NCBI GenBank assembly: GCA_031270525.1 | Contig: JAISXN010000211.1 | Location: 1 to 8,018, forward strand | DNA length: 8,018 nt | From: Candidatus Symbiothrix sp. | GTDB taxonomy: Bacteria > Bacteroidota > Bacteroidia > Bacteroidales > Azobacteroidaceae | Reading direction: 5' to 3' | Shown here: positions 1 to 6,196 of the stretch, piece after piece | Layout: every line of letters starts with the position of its first letter | How positions within the stretch are numbered: position 1 is the first letter of the stretch | Notes under the pieces: model-generated | Database searches by the model: none | What the model was told of the DNA's origin: nothing | What the model saw: the letters and a program-made list of their open reading frames with translations, nothing else | Translations under genes and position numbers: made by a program

Positions 1-1
1 G

Positions 2-604
2 TTACAAATCCTCCTGCGAAATCAAATTATTAAAAGTAGCATAAAGCGTTAATCCGGCAACGGTTTTGATTCCTGTTTTCCGGGAAATGTTTTTGCGATG
101 GGAAATTACCGTATGGACGGATATGAAGTGCTTGTCTGCTATTTCCTTATTGGTCATACCTTTGGCTATGGAAACAAGGATTTCTTTTTCCCTGTCCGAT
201 AAATCAACGTTGTCCGTTCTATCCCTGTTGCTAACGAGCGTTTTAGCCATATACTGCAATTTTTTCGCCATTTTCGTACTGTTGTCGTAAATGCTCAACA
301 CGCCGTCAAAACCGGCAAGCGTTTCACTATCAACGTATCCGTAAAGGATAGCGGCAATAATGGCATGGGGGTAATCGGAAAATAAATTCCTTGCGGCAAA
401 TGGGCGGTGGAAATTGACAATGGCCGGATTAATCAGAATAATATCAAAAGATTTATCTCCTTTTGATTCCTTGAACGATTGAATATCGCAATAAATGCCT
501 GTCACGGTAAACCGAGCGTTTTCTTCGATCATTTTCTTCATTCCCAGACGAATAACGGGGGACGGTTCGATGATTGCTATCGTATTTTTATTCAAATTGC
601 CCAT
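2..604 (-). CDS. LuxR-family DNA-binding regulator with a degenerate receiver domain
   Basis: A cytoplasmic transcription regulator of 200 residues. Residues about 8-125 have the pattern of a response-regulator receiver: a first beta strand (IAIIEP) and a third strand (DIILINP). Residues about 134-192 form a typical LuxR/NarL helix-turn-helix, with LSDREKEIL, then GMTNKEIADKHFISVHTV as recognition region. The canonical phosphoacceptor Asp is replaced by Asn59, and the acidic pair at the first strand is reduced to Glu13-Pro14, so phosphorylation in the usual way is unlikely; that is inference from residues. The gene is complete: its stop lies at positions 2-4 and its ATG at 602-604. It starts 6 bp after the hemerythrin-like gene and is very probably cotranscribed with it. 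This suggests it controls or senses the same stress (redox, oxygen or nitric oxide). DNA-binding assignment is secure; the signal and targets are unknown. Confidence 0.9.
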   Translation of the reverse strand: MGNLNKNTIAIIEPSPVIRLGMKKMIEENARFTVTGIYCDIQSFKESKGDKSFDIILINPAIVNFHRPFAARNLFSDYPHAIIAAILYGYVDSETLAGFDGVLSIYDNSTKMAKKLQYMAKTLVSNRDRTDNVDLSDREKEILVSIAKGMTNKEIADKHFISVHTVISHRKNISRKTGIKTVAGLTLYATFNNLISQEDL

Positions 605-610
605 GGCAGA

Positions 611-1294
611 TTATTTTTCAATTCGTTCGACCAATGCTATCAATATCTGTTCTTCCAGCGAGGTGTGTTTACCCAAATCAAATTCAAATAAAAACAAATC
701 AATCAGGGCATCACGGCATTTCTCGATGGAACATTCGGGGGGAAGATACTTGATTAGAATATTTTTTAAATCACTCAATGCAGCGTCAAGGTTGCTATGA
801 TTTCTCTCGTATTCCTTAATTTTATAATTGCTCGTTTTTTCGCCGTCAAGAAGCGATTGGATGTAAGGAAACACGACTTGCTCTTCATATTCGAAATGTG
901 CAATAACTTCCTGTTTGTATTTTTCGCAAAATTTCATCAGTATTTCGCCGTTTTTCAGACAGCAGCAATTTATTAAATCCAAAATCCGGTTGATTACTTT
1001 GTTTAACCGGTTTTTGAGAAAATCTTTATGGGAATTTTTCAAATACTTCATTAAATCGTTCAACGGTATTTGTGCCAAAGTGTTGGTATTCGGAAAATAA
1101 TCGTCAAAAGTGTACAAATTGCAAACCAGCAAAAACAGCGAAGTTGATATACCGTTTTTTTCGCATATTTGTTTGACTGTGCTTTCTCCCAAATCAAGAT
1201 TGAGCTTAAAACCGGGGAAAACAAATAATAGCCGGTAGTTGGCCAGAACCAAATCCGCGACTTTCATTTTTTCGGAAAATAAACTATGATTCAT
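611..1294 (-). CDS. Hemerythrin-domain diiron protein, RIC/YtfE/ScdA-like
   Basis: A soluble protein of 227 residues. Residues about 10-60 resemble the small N-terminal domain of RIC proteins, and about 80-227 form the hemerythrin four-helix bundle. All expected iron ligands can be placed: His89, His133 with Glu137 (HFEYE), His166, and His210 with Glu214 (HTSLE). Length and ligand spacing closely match E. coli YtfE (RIC), a diiron protein implicated in repair of iron-sulfur clusters after nitrosative or oxidative damage. Unlike YtfE there is no Cys-Cys pair near residue 30; instead a CCC run lies at residues 110-112. The start at 1294 sits about 25 bp after a strong -7 element (1320-1327). 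It is the first gene of an operon with the LuxR-type regulator. Diiron binding is well supported; whether it repairs clusters, or senses or stores oxygen or NO, is inference. Confidence 0.9.
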   Translation of the reverse strand: MNHSLFSEKMKVADLVLANYRLLFVFPGFKLNLDLGESTVKQICEKNGISTSLFLLVCNLYTFDDYFPNTNTLAQIPLNDLMKYLKNSHKDFLKNRLNKVINRILDLINCCCLKNGEILMKFCEKYKQEVIAHFEYEEQVVFPYIQSLLDGEKTSNYKIKEYERNHSNLDAALSDLKNILIKYLPPECSIEKCRDALIDLFLFEFDLGKHTSLEEQILIALVERIEK

Positions 1295-1319
1295 AATTGT
1301 TTTTTATTTAAATCAGATG

Positions 1320-1350
1320 CAAATGTACAAAAATGAATTGTAAGCATCAA
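1320..1350 (-). promoter_or_regulatory. Bacteroidota-type promoter for the hemerythrin/LuxR operon
   Basis: Read on the minus strand, TTG (1348-1350), a 20-bp spacer and TACATTTG (1320-1327) match the Bacteroidota consensus TTG-N19/21-TAnnTTTG. The -7 element lies about 25 bp ahead of the ATG at 1294, implying a leader of roughly 18 nt. It overlaps the oppositely directed rhomboid promoter. Confidence 0.75.
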
Positions 1351-1367
1351 AAATTTGCTTATCTTTG
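1338..1367 (+). promoter_or_regulatory. Bacteroidota-type promoter for the rhomboid operon
   Basis: TTG (1338-1340), a 19-bp spacer and TATCTTTG (1360-1367) match the consensus exactly. The -7 element ends 32 bp before the ATG at 1400. Its -33 element and spacer are shared with the divergent hemerythrin promoter, so RNA polymerase probably cannot occupy both at once. Confidence 0.8.
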
Positions 1368-1399
1368 TGGCGAATTGAATTAAACGAAAATTACATATA

Positions 1400-2044
1400 A
1401 TGGCTTATTATCAAGGAAATAGCTATCGAAGAAATAGTTTTTACGACAATATTCCGCCGGTTACGCGGAATTTGTTAATTATCAATGTAGGGGTTTTTTT
1501 AGCATGCCTTTTAATCAAACCGTTGGAGTTTTATTTAGCCCTGTTCAATTATGATTCGGGGTATTTTAATATATATCAATTGGTTACCTACATGTTTGCC
1601 CATGCTTCTTTCGAACATATTTTTTTCAATATGTTTGCCTTATTCATGTTTGGCGGAGTACTTGAAAATTATTGGGGACAGAAACGTTTCCTTACTTATT
1701 ACATGGTAACGGGTATCGGCGCCGGATTGATACAATTATTAGTGTTTTATTTACAAGGGATTACATATCCTGTTCCGACGGTTGGCGCATCGGGAGCGAT
1801 TTTCGGATTGCTGCTTGCTTTTGGCATGCTTTTCCCAAATACCCCTCTGTTTCTGATGTTTGTGCCTATTCCGATTAAAGCAAAATATATGGTTATCGGT
1901 TACGGACTGATTGAATTTTTCTTTGGCGTAGCCAACAGAAGTAGTGATAATGTAGCTCATTTTGCTCATTTGGGTGGCATGTTATTCGGGATTCTCCTGA
2001 TTCTGTACTGGAGAAAAAAGCGAAACATATTCAATTTCAGGTAA
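1400..2044 (+). CDS. Rhomboid-family intramembrane serine protease
   Basis: An integral membrane protein of 214 residues with about six hydrophobic segments (roughly 23-39, 60-86, 98-118, 127-146, 150-172 and 186-203). Rhomboids cut transmembrane substrates within the bilayer. The signature motifs are present: His73 and Asn77 in HIFFN, followed by the FGGVLE and WG elements of the first loop, catalytic Ser131 in GASGAIFG, and catalytic His190 in AHLGG. The protein ends shortly after the last membrane segment with a basic tail (YWRKKRN). The ATG at 1400 is preceded by a consensus promoter and has no clear Shine-Dalgarno sequence, which is normal in this phylum. The nuclease/phosphatase-family gene follows after 15 bp, suggesting one operon. 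The substrate cannot be inferred. Catalytic competence is well supported by the intact dyad. Confidence 0.95.
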   Translation: MAYYQGNSYRRNSFYDNIPPVTRNLLIINVGVFLACLLIKPLEFYLALFNYDSGYFNIYQLVTYMFAHASFEHIFFNMFALFMFGGVLENYWGQKRFLTYYMVTGIGAGLIQLLVFYLQGITYPVPTVGASGAIFGLLLAFGMLFPNTPLFLMFVPIPIKAKYMVIGYGLIEFFFGVANRSSDNVAHFAHLGGMLFGILLILYWRKKRNIFNFR

Positions 2045-2059
2045 ATATTAAGGAAAACA

Positions 2060-3166
2060 ATGAAGGTCATTAAAAAGTTTTTTCAGATTATCATTCTGAT
2101 TTTGAATGCTTTAGCATTGATAGCTTTGTTACTGGCCGCTTTTTCCGATTTTATTTCTCCGTTCAGGGAAATATTTTTTTCGTATTTAGGATTGTTTTTC
2201 CCCTTTATTTTTCTTCTGAATCTTGCCCTGTTTTTTGTTTGGTTAATTACAAAGCAATGGAAGTTAGCCGGTTTGAATTTCCTGGTTTTCCTCATTTGTA
2301 TCGGTTCCATTCATACTTATTTTCCCATTCACCGTAAAACAAAAGATATTCCTTCGGATTGCATTAAAATACTGACATACAATGTTATGCGTTTTGGACA
2401 ACCGAACAATCAATCGAAAAAAGAATCCCAAAATATTGTTCAATATATTTGCGACAATGACGCCGATATTGTTTGCATCCAGGAATACGGCGTTTCTAAA
2501 AATAACCGTAAGACATTGATGGAAAAAGATATAAATTCTGCTTTTAGTACATATCCCTATCATCATATCGAAAAATTAAAATTTCCCTATCCCAGTGAAA
2601 TTTTCGGAGTAGCTATTTTTTCCAAATTTCCTATTTTATCGGTGAAAAAAGTGCCTTATGCAAGTGCCTACAATGGTTCGGTTATGTATGAATTGAATAT
2701 CAAGGGGAAGAAAGTTACGCTCATCAATAATCATTTGGAATCTAATAAATTGTCACAAGAAGAAAGAAATAACTATTACCAGATGACTCAAGATATAGAT
2801 TCCCGTTCGCTGGAGAATTTCACCAAAATGATGAGTAAACGATTGACTCCGGCTTTTCGAAGCAGAGCGCTTCAAGCTCAAATTATTTCCAAGTTGATAA
2901 AAGAGAATAAAAATCCGTATATCATTGTTTGTGGGGATTTTAACGATACTCCGATTTCTTATGCGCACCATAAAATCAAGGGAGATCTCTGCGATGCTTT
3001 TGTAGATAGCGGGTGCGGCTTGGGGATTACTTACAACCGATATCGTTTTTTATTCCGCATCGACTACATTTTGCATAGCAGCAATATCAAATCGTATAAT
3101 TGCTCTGTGGGGAAACTCCGGACTTCCGATCATTTTCCGGTTTGGTGTTATTTGCAGCTGAAATAA
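2060..3166 (+). CDS. Membrane-anchored endonuclease/exonuclease/phosphatase-family protein
   Basis: A protein of 368 residues. Three hydrophobic segments occupy the N-terminus (about 7-29, 40-62 and 68-87), and the rest is a metal-dependent endonuclease/exonuclease/phosphatase (EEP) domain. The family motifs appear in order: ILTYNVMRFG with Asn108, IVCIQEY with Glu142, NNHLES with His225, CGDFND with Asp293 and Asn295, RIDYIL with Asp335, and SDHFPV with Asp357-His358. The catalytic set is therefore complete. Members hydrolyse phosphodiester bonds in nucleic acids, phosphoinositides or sphingolipids, and the substrate here cannot be assigned. The membrane topology could place the domain outside the cytoplasm, which would make a phospholipid or extracellular nucleic acid substrate plausible; that is inference. 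It follows the rhomboid gene by 15 bp and is probably cotranscribed. It converges on xseA with 57 bp between the stops. Confidence 0.92.
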   Translation: MKVIKKFFQIIILILNALALIALLLAAFSDFISPFREIFFSYLGLFFPFIFLLNLALFFVWLITKQWKLAGLNFLVFLICIGSIHTYFPIHRKTKDIPSDCIKILTYNVMRFGQPNNQSKKESQNIVQYICDNDADIVCIQEYGVSKNNRKTLMEKDINSAFSTYPYHHIEKLKFPYPSEIFGVAIFSKFPILSVKKVPYASAYNGSVMYELNIKGKKVTLINNHLESNKLSQEERNNYYQMTQDIDSRSLENFTKMMSKRLTPAFRSRALQAQIISKLIKENKNPYIIVCGDFNDTPISYAHHKIKGDLCDAFVDSGCGLGITYNRYRFLFRIDYILHSSNIKSYNCSVGKLRTSDHFPVWCYLQLK

Positions 3167-3223
3167 AAGCTTGCCATAACCCGAAAAAATCGGAATACAT
3201 ATACAGTTTTTTCCCAGACACAA

Positions 3224-4465
3224 TCAAAATTCCAGCAAACCGGTGACAGTCCCAGCAATTTTTCCTTCCGCCAGGATCGTTTCAATCGCATCTCTTTCCT
3301 GCAACTCTTTGACCGACTTGACGGCTTTCCCATTTTTCAATGTAATCGAATAACCTTTGTTCAAAATGTATTTCGGCGACGACAATCTGAAAAAGGATTC
3401 TTTTTCTTTCAATTGCGAATGTCGCCCGGCCAACATTTGGCGAATAAAATTTCGCATTTGCAACCGGTAAATTTCCAGTTTCGATCTTCTATTCTCAATC
3501 AAAGCATTGGCTAACAAAGGTAAACGGGAGGTCAATGTGCGTAAATTTACGGTAGCCGCTTTCAGGAAAGCTTGTGCGGATCCGGTTATTTCAGACTGAC
3601 AGTCAAATAATCCGGCAGCCGTTTCTTCCACACGGGCAATCAGGAAATCGGCAACGGCGGTAGGCGTTTTAGCCCTGTGGTTGGCAACAAAATCCAAAAC
3701 CGTATCGTCCCGCTCATGTCCGATTCCGGTAATGACCGGCAAAGGAAATTGCGCACAATTGGTCGCCAACAAATAGGAATCGAACCAGGCCAAATCGGAA
3801 GTAGCTCCGCCTCCGCGTATGATAACAACAACGTCAAACAATTCCTTGTATTCGAATATTTTATCTAAAGCCGAAATAATGGATGTTTCGGTTTGTTCTC
3901 CCTGCATCAGCGCCGGAAAAAGTCGCGGATAGAAAACATATCCGAAACGGTTGCCGGTCAGGTGATTCAGAAAATCTTCATAGCCGGCGGCTGTTGAAGA
4001 AGAAATGACTGCTATTCGTTGAGGTAACAGCGGGATTTCCAATTCTTTGTTCAGCGTCAAAACACCCTCTTCTTCCAAGCGGCGAAGGATTTTTTGCCGT
4101 TCGGATTGCAAATCACCTAAAGTGTAGCTCGGATCAATATCATAAACCGTTAATCCGTAACCATAAACCGGATGAACATCGACCGAAACCTTGACTAATA
4201 CTTTCAAGCCGGAATCAAACCGGCGACCGGTACTCCGTTCAAAATAAGGGTGCAGCGTTTCAAAAATATTCGACCAAATGTAACCTTTGGCTTTGGCAAT
4301 GATTACATTTGTTTGCTGATTTTTTTCTATAAATTCCAGGAAGCAACGGCGGTTATTCACGCGTACATCGGAAGTTTCGGCGACCACCCAATAGGTTTCC
4401 GGAAAAGCGTTTTTCACTTCCGAAGCAAGGTGATTATTCAGTTGGGAAAGAGTAAGAAAATCCAT
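3224..4465 (-). CDS. xseA: Exodeoxyribonuclease VII large subunit
   Basis: A protein of 413 residues, a usual length for the Bacteroidota version. Exonuclease VII degrades single-stranded DNA from both ends in the cytoplasm and needs many copies of the small subunit XseB per large subunit. Residues about 1-110 form the N-terminal OB-fold (LTLSQLNNHLASEV, then the VHPVYGYGLTVYDIDPSYTLG signature). The catalytic domain contains IAVISSSTAAGYEDF with Asp164, VIIRGGGATSDLAWFD (RGGG at 217-220), GIGHERDD with His250 and Asp253, and HRAKTPTAVADF. Residues about 280-360 are the helical stalk, followed by a short C-terminal segment containing NKGYSITLKNGKAVKS. Its ATG is 4 bp after the subtilase stop, so translation is probably coupled. 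No xseB follows within the 57 bp before the convergent gene, which is unusual for this locus. Confidence 0.96.
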   Translation of the reverse strand: MDFLTLSQLNNHLASEVKNAFPETYWVVAETSDVRVNNRRCFLEFIEKNQQTNVIIAKAKGYIWSNIFETLHPYFERSTGRRFDSGLKVLVKVSVDVHPVYGYGLTVYDIDPSYTLGDLQSERQKILRRLEEEGVLTLNKELEIPLLPQRIAVISSSTAAGYEDFLNHLTGNRFGYVFYPRLFPALMQGEQTETSIISALDKIFEYKELFDVVVIIRGGGATSDLAWFDSYLLATNCAQFPLPVITGIGHERDDTVLDFVANHRAKTPTAVADFLIARVEETAAGLFDCQSEITGSAQAFLKAATVNLRTLTSRLPLLANALIENRRSKLEIYRLQMRNFIRQMLAGRHSQLKEKESFFRLSSPKYILNKGYSITLKNGKAVKSVKELQERDAIETILAEGKIAGTVTGLLEF

Positions 4466-4469
4466 CTGT

Positions 4470-6110
4470 TTACATTTTTATAAATTTCCGGACGCATGCC
4501 GGTCTGTCGCCTGTTTGCAGATGAGCTATATAAACTCCTTTCGGCAAAGAAGATATGTCAATAGACGAGGATAGCTTGGAAACAGACAACAACTTCATTC
4601 CAACGCTGGAATAAATATTCAAAACGGATTTCGAATTATCCTGCAAATGGCTGAAATTCAAGTATAGGCGATTTTCACGGGAATCGACGAAAAAGAAAAA
4701 TGTATTTTCCGTTTCGACAGGTTTTAAACCGGTCTTGCTTTGGACATAAGCTTTGTAAACATCGGCAATGCCGTATCCCATCAACGAATCCGGACGGGAA
4801 AAAGCATTTGCGGTTTCCCTGAGTAATTCGATCATTTCAAAAGTGGTGAGCGCAGGCAAGGCTTGCCAAAGGCAGGCGCTCAATCCTGCTAAAACCGGTG
4901 TGGCATAAGAAGTTCCGTTGCCAGAGAGGATTTGTCCGTTGCTTCCGATTATCGCATTACTTGTACCCATTGCCATTAAATCGGGTTTCACTCGTCTGTC
5001 GGCGGTATATCCTGCGGACGAAAAATAGGAACATACCGAATCGCGGTTGATAGCTCCAATCGCAAGCATATTCTCTGCATCGGCGGGAAACATGATTTTT
5101 ATCCAGGGATCATCTCTTTCATTTCCTGCGGAATTAAACAGGAGTATTCCGCGGGATGCCGCCAAACCGGCTGCAATGCTTATCGGAACTGATTTCCCGT
5201 CTAACTGATTGTGTGTATGATTCATAGAAGTATCGTCAAAATTAGCGTAACCCAAGGAAGAAGTTGCAATATCCGCTCCGATGCTGTCGGCATATTCCAA
5301 AGCGGCAATCCAATAATCTTCTTCAACGGGATATTCCTCACTGTCGATTTCGGTTCTCAATAAGTAATAATCCGCTTCGGGAGCCGTCCCGACCATCTCT
5401 CCCTGCTTATCGGAAAGCATACAGGAAAGTACTTTTGTTCCATGATCAATTCCTTCCCGCAAAAAATCGTTTATTTCGTGATTGAAATTCTTTACATCTT
5501 TAATTCTCTGAGAATCAAAAAAATCAATGAGATCGGCATTAACGAATCCTCCGTCGATAACGGCAATGGTCATTCCTTGTCCCCGGAAACCGGCGTCGTG
5601 CAGTAAATGTCCGTTATTCAGACTGATTTGAGTATACCCTGCGCCATAGCTGTTATTGCTCCCTGTCATTCCCGCGAAGGCTGGAATACCAAGCGGCTGA
5701 TTATCAGATGATTCCAGATCACGCGTGAATGATGGAGAAATGGAACCTTTCCAAACACAATATAAAGTATCTACAAAAGACAGGTTTTTCAATTGAGGAA
5801 TAAGCGATAAATCCGGAATATGCACTACCACGGTTTTTGCCCACTTGCTGAAAGTGCGGATTTCCGCTCCTGTATTTGCAATAGCTTGAAAATAAGACGG
5901 GTCTATCGGTAAGTCAACACTATCCGTTACGAAACCTTGCTTCGTTCGCCGTTGGATGGATTTGTCGGAAAGGAACATTTCGGGTTGTTCGATGGAAAAA
6001 GGCGGATTTCCTTTGTCTTTCAGTATCAGACGATACATGAAAGTTTCCTGGGAATAACCTGAAAATGAAGCGTAGAAAAGCAAAAAAATGAATATCGTTT
6101 GTTTCATCAT
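4470..6110 (-). CDS. Secreted S8 (subtilisin-like) serine peptidase with T9SS sorting domain
   Basis: A protein of 546 residues. Residues 1-20 are a signal peptide (IFIFLLFYASFSGYS). A pro-region of about 25-125 includes the FLSDKSIQRR and SKWAKTVVV elements common in Bacteroidota subtilases. The catalytic domain (about 150-460) has the full triad: Asp186 in IAVIDGGF, His223 in DHGTKVLS and Ser401 in GNGTSYATPV, with Asn330 for the oxyanion hole. Residues about 478-546 look like a type A C-terminal sorting domain (LNIYSSVGMKLLS, LPKGVYIAHL, ending in VRKFIKM), implying export by Sec and then T9SS to the surface or medium. The linker between pro-region and protease carries the translated repeat GIPAFAGMT (141-149). 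Translation may begin at either of two adjacent Met codons (6110 or 6107). xseA follows after 4 bp, an arrangement seen in other Bacteroidales. Confidence 0.94.
   Translation of the reverse strand: MMKQTIFIFLLFYASFSGYSQETFMYRLILKDKGNPPFSIEQPEMFLSDKSIQRRTKQGFVTDSVDLPIDPSYFQAIANTGAEIRTFSKWAKTVVVHIPDLSLIPQLKNLSFVDTLYCVWKGSISPSFTRDLESSDNQPLGIPAFAGMTGSNNSYGAGYTQISLNNGHLLHDAGFRGQGMTIAVIDGGFVNADLIDFFDSQRIKDVKNFNHEINDFLREGIDHGTKVLSCMLSDKQGEMVGTAPEADYYLLRTEIDSEEYPVEEDYWIAALEYADSIGADIATSSLGYANFDDTSMNHTHNQLDGKSVPISIAAGLAASRGILLFNSAGNERDDPWIKIMFPADAENMLAIGAINRDSVCSYFSSAGYTADRRVKPDLMAMGTSNAIIGSNGQILSGNGTSYATPVLAGLSACLWQALPALTTFEMIELLRETANAFSRPDSLMGYGIADVYKAYVQSKTGLKPVETENTFFFFVDSRENRLYLNFSHLQDNSKSVLNIYSSVGMKLLSVSKLSSSIDISSLPKGVYIAHLQTGDRPACVRKFIKM
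5664..5690. repeat. Short palindromic repeat translated in frame within the subtilase
   Basis: The plus strand reads TGT, then the arm ATTCC (5668-5672), CGCGAAGGCT, the arm GGAAT (5683-5687), then ACC. The arms pair with one internal mismatch (C5673 opposite T5682), then GC/GC closes a GAAG loop. The minus strand encodes exactly nine residues, GIPAFAGMT. From general knowledge, a near-identical palindrome of the ATTCCCGCGAAGGCGGGAAT type (similar to Neisseria dRS3) is dispersed in many bacterial genomes and often appears as GIPAFAGMT in proteins. No second copy was found in this window. Confidence 0.65.
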
Positions 6111-6125
6111 TGAAAATTATAACGG

Positions 6126-6165
6126 CAAATATACGCATAACTTCCCGATTAATTACGTATATTTG
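6126..6165. promoter_or_regulatory. Inverted repeat holding divergent TATATTTG -7 elements
   Basis: CAAATATACG (6126-6135) and CGTATATTTG (6156-6165) are perfect inverted copies separated by 20 bp. Each contains TATATTTG, a match to the Bacteroidota -7 consensus, reading outward: leftward into the subtilase (ATG at 6110) and rightward into the methyltransferase (ATG at 6197). No good TTG -33 element lies at the expected 19-21 bp in either direction, so promoter strength may be low or activator-dependent. The symmetry could also form a regulator site. Promoter function is inference from position and motif. Confidence 0.5.
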
Positions 6166-6196
6166 CAAAACAATATAAATATTCCGACTTAAAATC

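Noticed and set aside
3181..3193. Hairpin CCGA-AAAAA-TCGG between the convergent genes as a bidirectional terminator
   Set aside because: The stem has only 4 bp and no T-tract follows directly; the nearest T run on the plus strand starts 14 nt after the stem and there is none on the minus side.
3148..3333. Minus-strand 61-residue frame considered as a possible xseB
   Set aside because: It overlaps the end of xseA in another frame, lacks the two-helix XseB pattern and the usual acidic N-terminus, and reads as an antisense or out-of-frame shadow.
4597..4612. Inverted repeat ATTCCA-ACGC-TGGAAT inside the subtilase, as a second copy of the palindromic element
   Set aside because: It lacks the CGCGAAGGC core and encodes conserved sorting-domain residues (SSVGM), so the symmetry is probably chance.
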